From: Uliginosibacterium aquaticum
Lineage (GTDB): Bacteria > Pseudomonadota > Gammaproteobacteria > Burkholderiales > Rhodocyclaceae
Length of the DNA stretch: 64,000 bases
Direction of reading: 5' to 3'
Assembly: GCF_012972705.2 (NCBI RefSeq)
Contig: NZ_JABCSC020000001.1
Location: 310,001-374,000, forward strand
Within the stretch, counting starts at the first letter, position 1. Each line of letters opens with the position of its first letter. Below, piece after piece: positions 46,729 through 56,023 of the stretch. Position numbers and translations under genes: made by a program. Below the pieces are notes generated by a model. It did not search any database, was not told where the DNA came from, and was given only the letters and a program-made list of their open reading frames with translations.

Positions 46729-48195
46729 ATGTCCTTCCTGATTGCCCTGCTGGCGGGTGCTGCTAGCGTGCTGGCCTATGCGCCCTTCGAACAGTTCTGG
46801 CTGATGCCGCTGAGCTGGGGCGTGCTGTATTTCTTCCTGCGTCAGCCGGATCTGCGACCCGGGCAGGCTTTTCTCACCGGTTGGGCCTGGGGCAGTGGCG
46901 CCTTGTTTGCCGGTCTGTGCTGGCTGGTGGTGGCGCTCAACCGTTTCGGCGGCCTGTCGGCGCCGCTCGCCGTATTCCTGATCCTGCTCTTCTGCTGCGC
47001 GCTGGCGCTGTATCCGGCCTTGCTCTCGGCGCTGTTTGCTCGCCTGCGCCCCGCGCATTGGGCTGGCCGGGTTGTGCTGATGGCAGCGTGCTGGACGCTG
47101 TGTGAGCTGTTGCGCGGCCAGGTGTTTCCCGCCTTCCCGTGGTTGGCGATCGGCTATACCCAGACGCCGCCGAGCCCGCTGGCAGGCTGGGCTGCCGTGC
47201 TGGGCGTGTATGGCATGAGCTTTCTGCTGGCCGCCACGGCTGCTTTGCTGGTGGAGGCCTGGCGTGAGCCGGCGCTGCGCCGGCGGGCGCTGGTCTGGGC
47301 GCTGCTGCCCTGGCTGGCCGGGGCCAGCCTGCGCCAGATCGAGTGGAGCGCCCCGGTCGGGGCGCCCGTCAGCGTGTCACTGATCCAGACCAATGTGGCG
47401 CAGGACCAGAAGTGGCGCGCCGACACCCTGATGGCTCAGCTGCAGCTCAATGCCGAGCTGCTGGCGCGCTATCCCGCCCGGATCATGGTGCTGCCCGAGA
47501 GCAGCCTGCCGCTGTTCGTGGACCAGTTGCCGCAAGGCTTTCTTGAGCATATCGAGCAGCAGGCGCGGGTCGCTGGCGGCGATGCGATCCTGGGCGTGTT
47601 CACCAGCGATGCGGCCGGCGGGGTCTTCAACAGCGCGATCACGCGTGGCGTAAGCAGCCCTCAGCAGTACAGCAAGAATCATCTGGTGCCCTTCGGTGAA
47701 TTCCGCCCCTGGGGCTTTGGCTGGTTTTTCGATCTGGCCAACATCCCGATGGCCAACCAGACCCCTGGCGGTGACCGCCAGCCCTTGCTGGAACTGGCCG
47801 GCCAGAAAGTGGCCATGAACATCTGCTACGAAGACGTGTTCGGCGAAGAGCTGCGCCGCGCACTGCCCGAGGCCACGCTGATGCTGAACATCTCGAATCT
47901 GGCCTGGTACGGTGATTCGCATGCCCAGCCGCAGCATCTGCAGATGTCGCGGATTCGCGCGCTGGAGTCGGGCCGGCCACAGCTGCGTTCAACGAATACC
48001 GGCATGACCGCCATCGTGATGCCTGATGCCACAGTGAGTGCCGTGCTGCCGACCTTCACTCAGGGCGCACTGCAAGCAGAGGTGCGTGGTTACCAGGGCG
48101 TGACCCCCTTCGTGCTGCTGGGCGACTGGCCAATCTGGTTGCTCGTGTGGCTGGTGTTGCTGGGCGCGTTGATCCGTAAACGTCGGTTGGGCTGA
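46729..48195 (+). CDS. lnt: Apolipoprotein N-acyltransferase
   Basis: 488 residues. It adds the third acyl chain to the N-terminal Cys of lipoproteins at the inner membrane. The first 170 residues are about six TM segments. The nitrilase domain carries the catalytic triad: Glu in VLPESSLPLF, Lys in YSKNHLVPFGEF and Cys in NICYEDVFGEE. A last TM is at about 465-482. A TAGAAT at 46695-46700 may be its own -10, needed because the inserted upstream gene ends 80 bases away. Confidence 0.95.
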   Translation: MSFLIALLAGAASVLAYAPFEQFWLMPLSWGVLYFFLRQPDLRPGQAFLTGWAWGSGALFAGLCWLVVALNRFGGLSAPLAVFLILLFCCALALYPALLSALFARLRPAHWAGRVVLMAACWTLCELLRGQVFPAFPWLAIGYTQTPPSPLAGWAAVLGVYGMSFLLAATAALLVEAWREPALRRRALVWALLPWLAGASLRQIEWSAPVGAPVSVSLIQTNVAQDQKWRADTLMAQLQLNAELLARYPARIMVLPESSLPLFVDQLPQGFLEHIEQQARVAGGDAILGVFTSDAAGGVFNSAITRGVSSPQQYSKNHLVPFGEFRPWGFGWFFDLANIPMANQTPGGDRQPLLELAGQKVAMNICYEDVFGEELRRALPEATLMLNISNLAWYGDSHAQPQHLQMSRIRALESGRPQLRSTNTGMTAIVMPDATVSAVLPTFTQGALQAEVRGYQGVTPFVLLGDWPIWLLVWLVLLGALIRKRRLG

Positions 48196-48201
48196 GCAAG
48201 C

Positions 48202-49116
48202 CTATCTGGCTGCTCCGAACTCGGCCGAGAAATCGTCCCACCAGCGAGGGTCGGAAAGTGGTGGTGCGAACCCCGAGAGTTCTGGGTTTTCAAGCCGGAA
48301 AAGCCGGCGTCCGGCCAGTGGCAGATCGCGAAGCACTTCGCGTTTGTAGGCCCTGTAGAGGCGCTCGAACTCTCCTGTTGCGGCTAAGCGTTGTAGGCCA
48401 TCCCGGATGCGTTCGGCCATCTTTTCACCGGTCGGTGTGCGTGGCACAAAGTAATAGCGCGCAAGCGGATAGAGCAGGGCAAGGTGTTTCTCTATCGTCA
48501 AGCCCGGCACCGTTTCACGTCGGCTGATCCACTCGGCTCGGATCTCGTTAGCCCCGCGTGAAAACAGCTCGAAGCGATTGGCCTCTAGCCCCTTGAACAG
48601 TCCCTCGAAGCTGTCTGTTGCAACCACCTCAAGGCCGTTGTGGCGAAGGATCGTTGTGTCTGTCCAGCTTGGTCGTTGCCCGATTCTGAAGCGCCGCAGC
48701 ATGTCCAGATTGTTGACCTTCTCAAGGGCCGCCTGTTGGTGCTCCATGATGAGGAAAAGGCGAAGACCGAGTAGCCCCTTATCCAGCGGTAAGGGTATAG
48801 CCAGAAGCTTCTGCTCCAGCACCCGGCTTGTGCCCGGCGCAAAGATGTTGACGCGCTCCCCTCCGGACTCCAGCTCCAACTGGATGCGCTGATAGTTCAT
48901 CGGTACCGGGAAGGCTTCTAGCGTGTACTCACCGTATTGGTTCCGATTGCTTTCCAAGATGGCCGCAAGCAGCCGCCAGTAATAGACTTGGCGTTGATCG
49001 TCTGCGTTTTCCGGTGCCGGGTAGGTGAAACGCATTGGATCCGCTGCAGCTGTAACAGCAGTCGCAAGCATCCAGAGCAGCAGGATCCGTAGCAAGTGGC
49101 GACGTCGGGAGGGCAT
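48202..49116 (-). CDS. Solute-binding-type exported protein (tandem paralogue 2)
   Basis: About 304 residues from the ATG at 49116, with a signal peptide MPSRRRHLLRILLLWMLATA then VTAAADP. It shares its whole length with the upstream gene: YYW near the start, LPLDKGLLGLRLFLIM, FELFSRGANEIRAEW, RYYFVPRTPTGEKMAERI and WWDDFSAEFG. The fold is that of bacterial extracellular solute-binding proteins, with no transporter genes nearby. Codon use is visibly less GC-biased than in its paralogue. The ligand is unknown. Confidence 0.82.
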   Translation of the reverse strand: MPSRRRHLLRILLLWMLATAVTAAADPMRFTYPAPENADDQRQVYYWRLLAAILESNRNQYGEYTLEAFPVPMNYQRIQLELESGGERVNIFAPGTSRVLEQKLLAIPLPLDKGLLGLRLFLIMEHQQAALEKVNNLDMLRRFRIGQRPSWTDTTILRHNGLEVVATDSFEGLFKGLEANRFELFSRGANEIRAEWISRRETVPGLTIEKHLALLYPLARYYFVPRTPTGEKMAERIRDGLQRLAATGEFERLYRAYKREVLRDLPLAGRRLFRLENPELSGFAPPLSDPRWWDDFSAEFGAAR

Positions 49117-49118
49117 TT

Positions 49119-50042
49119 TCAGCGCCCAGTACGATTCGATGGAGCCAGCTCGGCGGCGAGATCGTCCCACCAGAATTTGTCAGTGAGTGGCGGCGCCTTG
49201 TCCGAGAGCTGGGTGTTGGTGAGGCGAAAGACCTTGCGCCCGGAGAGATCCAGATCCGCCAGCACCAGCTTCTTGTAGGCCTGATAGCGGCGCTCGAACT
49301 CGCCGGATTTGGCCAGGCGGCGCAAGCCGTCCTCGATGCGCTCGGCCATTTTCTCGCCATCCTTGTTGCGCGGCACGAAGAAGTAGCGTGGCATCGGATA
49401 GGCCAGCACGAACTTTTTCTCGATCGCGAGGCCGGGGATCTTGTCCTTGTGGGCCAGCCATTCGGCGTGAATCTCGATGGCGCCGCGCGAGAAGAGGTCG
49501 TAACGGCGTACGCCCAGCATCTGGAACAGGCCTTCATAGTTGTCGGCCAGCACCAGTTTGAAGTTGTTATCGCCGAGGATTTTCGTGTCGGTCCATACCG
49601 AGGCCTGGCCGATCGTGAGCTGCTTGAGCTCCTCCAGCGTCTGCACCTTGTCCAGTCTGGTCTGGGTTTCCGGCATCACCAGAAACATCCGGTAGCCGAG
49701 CAGGCCCTTATCCAGCGGGATCGGAATCGCGCGCAGGCGCTCTTCCAGCTCCAGATTGGTGGCGCGTGAAACGATATTGATGCGCCCCTTCTCGCCGGCC
49801 TCGACTTCGGCGGCTGCGCGCTGGAAATTCATCGGCGTGCCGTAGGACATCACCTTGTAGTCACCGTACTTGCTGCGGTTGGACTGCAGGGCGGCCTCGA
49901 GGATCTCCCAGTAATAGGTGTGACGCTTGTCCGAGGCATTCTCCGGTGGCGGATGAATGAAGCTCATCGGCTCGGCCGCCCGCGCCGGCAAGGCCGCGTT
50001 CAGCAGGCAGCTCAGCAGCAGGCACAGCGCGCTGACTCTCAT
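49119..50042 (-). CDS. Solute-binding-type exported protein (tandem paralogue 1)
   Basis: 307 residues with a signal peptide MRVSALCLLLSCLLNAALPA then RAAEP. Mature motifs are HTYYWEILEAALQSN, IPIPLDKGLLGYRMFLVM, YDLFSRGAIEIHAEW, RYFFVPRNKDGEKMAERIED and FWWDDLAAEL. Shared blocks with the next gene show a tandem duplication; 2 bases separate them. It may be a stand-alone periplasmic sensor or receptor, because no ABC or TRAP genes adjoin. Divergent from glyQ. Confidence 0.82.
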   Translation of the reverse strand: MRVSALCLLLSCLLNAALPARAAEPMSFIHPPPENASDKRHTYYWEILEAALQSNRSKYGDYKVMSYGTPMNFQRAAAEVEAGEKGRINIVSRATNLELEERLRAIPIPLDKGLLGYRMFLVMPETQTRLDKVQTLEELKQLTIGQASVWTDTKILGDNNFKLVLADNYEGLFQMLGVRRYDLFSRGAIEIHAEWLAHKDKIPGLAIEKKFVLAYPMPRYFFVPRNKDGEKMAERIEDGLRRLAKSGEFERRYQAYKKLVLADLDLSGRKVFRLTNTQLSDKAPPLTDKFWWDDLAAELAPSNRTGR

Positions 50043-50188
50043 CCTTGTCTCCTCCTCATCGCGGGCAATCCACTATAACCAAACTTGCGGGCCTGCCAAG
50101 CAGGGCCTGCCCCTAGGCGGGCGCTTGCCTGTAAAATCCCCGCTTTCGCATCCGCTGCAGGCGCGGCCGCTCCGGTCGCCCCCCTCAC

Positions 50189-51130
50189 ATGAACGCCAAA
50201 CCAAGTTTTCAGGACATCATTCTCAAGCTCCAGTCCTACTGGGGCAGCCAGGGCTGCGCACTGCTGCAGCCCTACGACATGGAAGTCGGCGCCGGCACCA
50301 GCCACACCGCCACTTTCCTGCGTGCCATCGGCCCGGAGCCCTGGCGCGCCGCCTATGTGCAGCCGAGCCGCCGTCCCAAGGATGGCCGCTACGGCGAGAA
50401 CCCCAACCGCATGCAGCACTACTATCAGTTCCAGGTGGTGCTCAAGCCGGCGCCTGCCAATATTCTCGACCTCTACCTCGGTTCGCTTGAGGCCCTCGGC
50501 TTCGATCTGAAGAAAAACGATGTGCGCTTCGTTGAAGACGACTGGGAGAACCCGACGCTGGGAGCCTGGGGTCTGGGCTGGGAAGTGTGGATGAACGGCA
50601 TGGAGGTGACCCAGTTCACCTACTTCCAGCAGGTCGGTGGCATCGACTGCAAGCCGATCACCGGCGAGATCACCTACGGCATCGAGCGTCTGGCCATGTA
50701 TCTGCAAGGCGTCGAAAACGTCTTCGATCTGGTGTGGACCACCTGGGAAGAGAATGGTCAGACTCGCGTGCTGAAGTACGGCGACGTGTTCCACCAGAAC
50801 GAAGTCGAGCAATCGACCTACAACTTCGAGCACAGCGACGCCGAATTCCTGTTCACGGCCTTCGGTGCGCACGAGAAGCAGGCCAAGCACCTGATGGAGG
50901 CCAAGCTCGCGCTGCCTGCCTATGAGCAAGTGCTCAAGGCCGCGCACACCTTCAACCTGCTCGACGCCCGTGGCGCCATCTCGGTGACCGAGCGCGCTGC
51001 CTACATCGGCCGCATCCGCAATCTGGCCCGCAGCGTCGCGGCCTCGTATCTGGAAAGCCGTGAGCGTCTGGGCTTCCCGATGGCACCCAGGGAATGGGTC
51101 GCCGACCTCCCGAAGAAGGAGGAGAAATAA
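50189..51130 (+). CDS. glyQ: Glycyl-tRNA synthetase alpha subunit
   Basis: 313 residues, the catalytic alpha chain of the bacterial alpha2beta2-type enzyme. Conserved stretches include [72 protein letters not shown] and [21 protein letters not shown] at 50132-50137 may be its -10. glyS follows after 2 bases. The tRNA-Gly it serves includes the one at 228-301. Confidence 0.97.
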   Translation: MNAKPSFQDIILKLQSYWGSQGCALLQPYDMEVGAGTSHTATFLRAIGPEPWRAAYVQPSRRPKDGRYGENPNRMQHYYQFQVVLKPAPANILDLYLGSLEALGFDLKKNDVRFVEDDWENPTLGAWGLGWEVWMNGMEVTQFTYFQQVGGIDCKPITGEITYGIERLAMYLQGVENVFDLVWTTWEENGQTRVLKYGDVFHQNEVEQSTYNFEHSDAEFLFTAFGAHEKQAKHLMEAKLALPAYEQVLKAAHTFNLLDARGAISVTERAAYIGRIRNLARSVAASYLESRERLGFPMAPREWVADLPKKEEK

Positions 51131-51132
51131 TC

Positions 51133-53304
51133 ATGAACAAGAATCTGTTCGTAGAACTGTTTGTTGAAGAACTGCCGCCCAAGGCACTGAAGAAGCTGGG
51201 TGAGGCGTTTGGTGTGGGTATTGAAACCGCCCTCAATAGATCCGGACTTATTTGGGAAAGTAAGGTCACCACATATGCATCTCCTCGCCGGTTGGCGGTG
51301 CATTTCACGGATGTGCGTGACATTGCTCCGAATATTCAGATCTCTCAAAAATTGATGCCGGTGTCTGTTGGTTTGGACGCCAATGGCGCCGCCACCCCGG
51401 CACTGCTCAAAAAATTGGCTTCGCTGGGCGCTGACGAATCGGCCGTGGCGGGGCTCAAGCGCGTGGGCGAAGGCAAGGCCGAAACCCTGATGTTTGACTC
51501 GGTGCAGCCGGGCGTGGCACTGGCTGCTGGTTTGCAAAAGGCGCTGGAAGACGCGCTGGCCAAGTTGCCGATTCCGAAGGTGATGGGCTATCAGCTCGCC
51601 GATGGCTGGAGCACGGTGAGTTTCGTGCGCCCGGCGCACAAGCTGATCGCCCTGCATGGCGCGGAGATCGTCGATGTCGGCGTGCTGGGCCTCAAGTCCG
51701 GCCGCGAAACCCTGGGTCATCGTTTCGAAGCCGCCCAGTCGGTGGTAACTATTCGCGATGCCGATAGCTACGCCGAGCAGCTCAAGAGCGAAGGCGCGGT
51801 GATCGCCTCGTTTGCCGAGCGCCGTGCCGAGATCGTGCGCCAGCTCGCCGCAGCCGCGGCCAAGGTCGGCGGTGGTGTGAAGGCCATTGAAGACGAAGCC
51901 CTGCTGGATGAGGTGACTGGTCTGGTCGAGCGCCCGAATGTGGTGATCGGGCAGTTCGAGACGGAATTCCTCGCCGTGCCGCAGGAATGCCTGATCCTCA
52001 CCATGAAGGCCAACCAGAAATACTTCCCGCTGCTGGATGCCAATGGCAAGCTGACGAACCAGTTCCTGATCGTCTCCAACATCGCCCCGGCAGACGCCAG
52101 CGCGGTGATTCAGGGCAATGAGCGCGTGGTGCGCCCGCGTCTGGCGGATGCCAAGTTCTTCTTCGATCAGGATCGCAAGAAAACGCTGGCTTCGCGCGTC
52201 GAAGGCCTGGGCAAGGTCGTGTATCACAACAAGCTCGGCACTCAGGGCGAGCGTATCGAGCGCGTGCGCGCGATTGCCAAGGCGATTGCGGCCAAGCTGG
52301 GCGTGGATGCAGCGGCAGCCGATACCGCTGCACAACTGGCCAAGGCTGATCTCTTGACCGACATGGTCGGCGAATTTCCCGAGCTGCAAGGCATCATGGG
52401 TGGCTACTACGCCCGCCACGACGGCCTCGGCGAGACGATTGCCGACGCAGTGGAAGATCACTACAAGCCGCGCTTTGCCGGTGATGATTTGCCGCGCAAC
52501 GAAGTGGGTGTGGTGGTGGCGCTGGCCGACAAACTGGAAACGCTGGTGGGTTTGTTCGGCATCGGCCAGCTGCCGACCGGCGACAAGGATCCGTTCGCGC
52601 TGCGTCGTCACGCGCTGGGCGTGATCCGCATGCTGATCGAGCGCGATCTTCCGCTTGATCTCAATGAAATTTTGCGTCTCGCATTTAGGCAAATTGATGG
52701 AATTGTTCAAATCGGGGGAGATCCGGAAGCCCACCGTTCTCACACAATTTTCGGCGCTGATGCAGAACTGATCCCGCTGCTGCGGGGGGCAGAGGATTCC
52801 TTGCGGTCGTTTATCTACGATCGCCTCGCTGGCAGCCTGCGCGAGCAGGGCTATTCGGCGCAGGAAGTCGAAGCCGTGCTGGCCTTGCGCCCGCAACGCC
52901 TCGGCGACATCGCCAAGCGTCTGGCTGCCGTGCGCGCCTTCGCGGCGCTGCCGGAAGCGGCTGCGCTGGCTGCGGCCAACAAGCGCGTCGGCAACATCCT
53001 GAAGAAAATCGAAGGCGAACTGCCGAGCAGCGTTACACCGGCCTTGCTCGCCGAAGAGGCCGAGAAGGCCTTGTTTGCCGCGCTGGGCTCGATTGCCCCG
53101 CAGGCGAATGCTGCCTTCGACTCGGGCGATTACACCGCATCCCTGCAGGCCCTGGCGGCACTGCGTGGCCCGGTTGATGCTTTCTTCGACGGTGTGATGG
53201 TCAATGCCGAAGAGGCTGCGCTGCGTGCCAATCGCCAGGCCTTGCTGAACCAGTTGTATGGTCTGATGAATCGCGTGGCGGATCTTTCGAAGCTGTCGGC
53301 GTAA
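51133..53304 (+). CDS. glyS: Glycyl-tRNA synthetase beta subunit
   Basis: 723 residues from the ATG at 51133 (MNKNLFVELFVEELPPKALK). It binds tRNA; the HD-like and anticodon-binding regions occupy the C-terminal half. ECLILTMKANQKYFPLLDANGKL, RPRLADAKFFFDQDRKK and GIMGGYYARHDG are family marks. Two stretches, about 51225-51375 and 52660-52770, have visibly lower GC and different codons (AGA, ATA-like and GGA/CTT use) than the rest. The protein stays in frame across both. Normal length. Confidence 0.97.
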   Translation: MNKNLFVELFVEELPPKALKKLGEAFGVGIETALNRSGLIWESKVTTYASPRRLAVHFTDVRDIAPNIQISQKLMPVSVGLDANGAATPALLKKLASLGADESAVAGLKRVGEGKAETLMFDSVQPGVALAAGLQKALEDALAKLPIPKVMGYQLADGWSTVSFVRPAHKLIALHGAEIVDVGVLGLKSGRETLGHRFEAAQSVVTIRDADSYAEQLKSEGAVIASFAERRAEIVRQLAAAAAKVGGGVKAIEDEALLDEVTGLVERPNVVIGQFETEFLAVPQECLILTMKANQKYFPLLDANGKLTNQFLIVSNIAPADASAVIQGNERVVRPRLADAKFFFDQDRKKTLASRVEGLGKVVYHNKLGTQGERIERVRAIAKAIAAKLGVDAAAADTAAQLAKADLLTDMVGEFPELQGIMGGYYARHDGLGETIADAVEDHYKPRFAGDDLPRNEVGVVVALADKLETLVGLFGIGQLPTGDKDPFALRRHALGVIRMLIERDLPLDLNEILRLAFRQIDGIVQIGGDPEAHRSHTIFGADAELIPLLRGAEDSLRSFIYDRLAGSLREQGYSAQEVEAVLALRPQRLGDIAKRLAAVRAFAALPEAAALAAANKRVGNILKKIEGELPSSVTPALLAEEAEKALFAALGSIAPQANAAFDSGDYTASLQALAALRGPVDAFFDGVMVNAEEAALRANRQALLNQLYGLMNRVADLSKLSA

Positions 53305-53457
53305 TGCAATGACGGGGCGGGCGAGGCGTGTGCGAGCACTGCGCCCACTCCTTTCTGCCCGATGTGTTGAACGGGAAGCGGGCGAAGCCGGGCCGGAATC
53401 GATCCCCTACCGCTTCACCCTTCCCCCTTCTCTTCAACCCTCTTCCCGGAGAGCCAA
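53305..53457. other. Gap between glyS and gmhB
   Basis: About 150 bases with no gene. The right part is pyrimidine-rich (CCCTTCCCCCTTCTC) and ends in the gmhB ribosome site GGAGAGCCAA. No terminator hairpin was seen, so read-through from glyS is possible. Confidence 0.45.
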
Positions 53458-54000
53458 GTGAAACTGATCATTCTCGACCGTGACGGTGTCATCAACATCG
53501 ATTCCGCCCAGTTCATCAAGTCGCCGGAGGAGTGGAAGCCGATTCCCGGCAGCCTTGAAGCGATTTCCCGCTTGGGCGAGGCTGGCTACAAGATCGTGGT
53601 GGTCACCAACCAGAGTGGTGTCGGGCGCGGCCTCTTCGACATGGATACGCTCAACGCGATCCACGACAAGATGATCAAGAGCCTTGCCACCGTGGGCGGG
53701 CGCATCGACGCGATTTTCTTCTGCCCGCATCCGGCTGACTCCACCTGCGATTGCCGCAAGCCCAAGCCCGGCATGTTCCAGCAGGTGGCCGAGCGCTTCA
53801 ACATGGACCTCAAGGGCGTGCCGGCCGTGGGTGACAGCCTGCGCGATCTGGTGGCCGGCCAGGCGCTGGGCTGCACGCCCTATCTGGTGCTGACCGGCAA
53901 GGGCAGCAAGACCGCCCTCGACCCTGAGCTGCCAGTGGGGACCAAGGTCTTCCCGGACCTCTCTGCCGTCGCCAATCACCTGCTCGGATACAAGGCCTGA
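53458..54000 (+). CDS. gmhB: D-glycero-beta-D-manno-heptose-1,7-bisphosphate 7-phosphatase
   Basis: 180 residues, HAD superfamily, a step in LPS-core heptose synthesis. The start is a GTG with GGAG 7 bases before it. The nucleophile and acid are in ILDRDGVIN, with further HAD motifs in VVTNQSGVGRG, CDCRKPKPGM and AVGDSLRDLVAG. Cysteines of the structural zinc site are seen in FFCPHPADSTCDC. Its stop overlaps the plsC start by one base. Confidence 0.94.
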   Translation: MKLIILDRDGVINIDSAQFIKSPEEWKPIPGSLEAISRLGEAGYKIVVVTNQSGVGRGLFDMDTLNAIHDKMIKSLATVGGRIDAIFFCPHPADSTCDCRKPKPGMFQQVAERFNMDLKGVPAVGDSLRDLVAGQALGCTPYLVLTGKGSKTALDPELPVGTKVFPDLSAVANHLLGYKA

Positions 54001-54767
54001 TGCTGAACCTGTTGCGCTCACTGGTCTTTGCGCTGTTCCTGCTCTTTGTTTTCCTGCCCTTCACCGGTTTTGTGGCCCTCACGCGCTGGATGAGCCTGCG
54101 CCAGCGCTACGACTTCGTGACTGGCTGGAATGCCCGCTACACCCTCGGCGCCTTTCGCCGCCTTCTCGGCATCACCCATCGCGTACAGGGCCTGGAGAAC
54201 ATACCGGCCGAGCCGGTGGTGTTTCTCGCCAAGCATCAGTCAGCCTGGGAAACCCTGGCGCTGGCCGCGTTCCTGCCGCCCTCGGCGTATGTGGCCAAGC
54301 GTGAACTGCTGCGCATCCCCTTCTTCGGCTGGGGGATGGCTCAGATGCCGATCGTGACCATCGACCGCAGTGCCGGCAAGGATGCCTTGCGCCAGGTGGT
54401 GGAGCAGGGTGGAGCCTTGATGAATGAGGGCTATTCGGTGGTGATCTTCCCGGAGGGCACGCGCACCGCTGTGGGCGGGCAGCGGCGTTACAAGATCGGC
54501 GGCGCCACGCTGGCGGTGGAGACGGGCCGCAAGGTTGTGCCGATTGCGCATAACGCTGGAGAGTTCTGGCCGCGCAATGCCTTCGTCAAGCGTCCCGGGG
54601 AAATCACCGTGAGCATCGGCCCCGCCATCGAGACGGCCGGCCGTAGCGCCGAGACCGTGAATGCCGAGGCGGCTGCCTGGATCGAGGGCGAGATGCATCG
54701 CCTCTTCCCGCAGCACTATCGTCAGTCGCTTGGCAGCAAGCGCGAAGCGGCCCGGGTCGCCCATTGA
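54000..54767 (+). CDS. plsC: 1-acyl-sn-glycerol-3-phosphate acyltransferase
   Basis: 255 residues. It acylates lysophosphatidic acid to phosphatidic acid at the inner membrane. An N-terminal hydrophobic segment (about 5-27) anchors it. Motif I is KHQSAWET, an H-x4-E form of the usual H-x4-D known in betaproteobacterial relatives. Motif III is IFPEGTRT, and motif IV is VVPIAHNAGEF. It is coupled at both ends by TGATG overlaps with gmhB and the YgjP-type gene. Confidence 0.93.
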   Translation: MLNLLRSLVFALFLLFVFLPFTGFVALTRWMSLRQRYDFVTGWNARYTLGAFRRLLGITHRVQGLENIPAEPVVFLAKHQSAWETLALAAFLPPSAYVAKRELLRIPFFGWGMAQMPIVTIDRSAGKDALRQVVEQGGALMNEGYSVVIFPEGTRTAVGGQRRYKIGGATLAVETGRKVVPIAHNAGEFWPRNAFVKRPGEITVSIGPAIETAGRSAETVNAEAAAWIEGEMHRLFPQHYRQSLGSKREAARVAH

Positions 54768-55525
54768 TGGAGCTGCAGCGCACCGCCCAGAGTACGACCG
54801 GCGCGGAACAGCGCACTCTCCGGCTGGGGCCGCGCGAGATCGTATTCACCTTGCGCCGCAGTGCGCGCCGCACGCTGGGCATGCAGATCGACCGGCGCGG
54901 GCTTACCGTGACCATCCCACTGCGTGCCAGCCTGCGCGAGACCGAAGCCTTCATGCGCGAGCGTGCGGCCTGGATCGTCGAGAAGCTTGATGAGTGGGCG
55001 CAGCGCCAGCCGCCACCCTCCGTGCAGATCAGTGACGGTATGCAACTGCCGGTGTTTGGCGAGCCCTGCACGGTGCATTGGACGGCCGGTGCCAACCGCA
55101 CGCGCTGGGTGGAAGGCTATGCGCGGCGCGAGCTGCATCTGCATCTGCGCCGTCACGAGGATGCGCCGCGCGTACTCCTGCGCGGCCTGCAGGAGTACGC
55201 GCTGCCCTACTTTGCCGGCCGCCTCGATGAGTATGTGTATCTGCTCCAGCGCACTTACCCCGAGATCCAGCGCCCGCCCCTGTATCTGTCGAACGCACGC
55301 ACGCGCTGGGGCAGCTGCTCGAAGCTCTCCGGCATTCGTCTCAACTGGCGCCTGATCCATCTGCCACGACCACAGATCGATTACGTGGTGGCACATGAGG
55401 TTGCCCATCTGGTTGAAATGAATCACTCGCCGCGTTTCTGGCGCCTGGTCGGTGAGCTCAAGCCCGACTACGAGCGCGACGAAGCGGCGCTCAAACAGGC
55501 TCACCGCGTCATTCCGGTGTTCTGA
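54767..55525 (+). CDS. YgjP-type zinc metallohydrolase (DUF45)
   Basis: 252 residues. The zinc signature is YVVAHEVAHLVEMNHSPRFW, of HExxH type with the third His in the next turn. Upstream are RTRWGSCSKLSGIRLNWRLI, the family phrase, and an N-terminal beta-rich region. Proteins of this kind (YgjP, SprT-like) are predicted metalloproteases or hydrolases with unknown natural substrate. The ATG at 54767 overlaps the plsC stop as TGATG; a TTG one codon upstream is less likely. Confidence 0.9.
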   Translation: MELQRTAQSTTGAEQRTLRLGPREIVFTLRRSARRTLGMQIDRRGLTVTIPLRASLRETEAFMRERAAWIVEKLDEWAQRQPPPSVQISDGMQLPVFGEPCTVHWTAGANRTRWVEGYARRELHLHLRRHEDAPRVLLRGLQEYALPYFAGRLDEYVYLLQRTYPEIQRPPLYLSNARTRWGSCSKLSGIRLNWRLIHLPRPQIDYVVAHEVAHLVEMNHSPRFWRLVGELKPDYERDEAALKQAHRVIPVF

Positions 55526-55564
55526 TTCACGGGAGCTCTGCTCCCCACTTTCAAGGAGTTACAT

Positions 55565-55954
55565 ATGCGCGTACTGCACACCATGATCCGCGTTGGCGAT
55601 CTGGATCGCTCGATCAAGTTCTACACCGAAGTGCTGGGCATGAACGTGATTCGCACTTCGGATCACCCCGAAGGCAAGTTCACCAACGTCTTCGTTGGCT
55701 ATGGCAGCGAAGCGGACGGTGCGGTCATCGAACTGACCTACAACTACGGCGTGGAAAGCTATGAGCTGGGCACCGGCTTTGGCCATGTAGCGATTGCGGT
55801 AGAGGATGCCTATGCCGCCTGCGCTGAGATCAAGGCCCGTGGTGGTGTGGTGACGCGCGAAGCCGGCCCGATGAAGCACGGCACGACCGTGATCGCCTTC
55901 GTGCAGGATCCGGATGGCTACAAGATCGAGCTGATTCAGCGCGGTACGCTCTGA
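55565..55954 (+). CDS. gloA: Lactoylglutathione lyase (glyoxalase I)
   Basis: 129 residues. It isomerises the methylglyoxal-glutathione adduct to S-lactoylglutathione. The metal ligands His5 (HTMIRV), Glu (VIELTYNYG), His (GFGHVAIAV) and Glu (YKIELIQRG) are all in place. [12 protein letters not shown] is the family start. AAGGAG stands 6 bases before the ATG. A strong terminator follows the stop. Confidence 0.96.
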   Translation: MRVLHTMIRVGDLDRSIKFYTEVLGMNVIRTSDHPEGKFTNVFVGYGSEADGAVIELTYNYGVESYELGTGFGHVAIAVEDAYAACAEIKARGGVVTREAGPMKHGTTVIAFVQDPDGYKIELIQRGTL

Positions 55955-55977
55955 GTCTTGTCCCGCTGATTCGCCCA

Positions 55978-56010
55978 AAGAGAAAGCCCCGCACGCGGGG
56001 CTTTCTCTTT
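55978..56010. terminator. Bidirectional Rho-independent terminator
   Basis: AAAGAGAAAGCCCCGC, one A and CGCGGGGCTTTCTCTTT form a near-perfect stem with A and T tracts on either side. It separates gloA from the convergent hypothetical gene and can serve both. Confidence 0.9.
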
Positions 56011-56023
56011 GGTGGGGCTAGAT

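Noticed and set aside
51001-52896. Minus-strand frame of 631 codons
   Set aside because: It is antisense to glyQ-glyS. The mirrored codons give His/Gln-rich text without a domain.
54000-54767. PlsC with a changed catalytic motif (H-x4-E)
   Set aside because: The KHQSxWET form is common in betaproteobacterial PlsC, so it is not a sign of a new activity.
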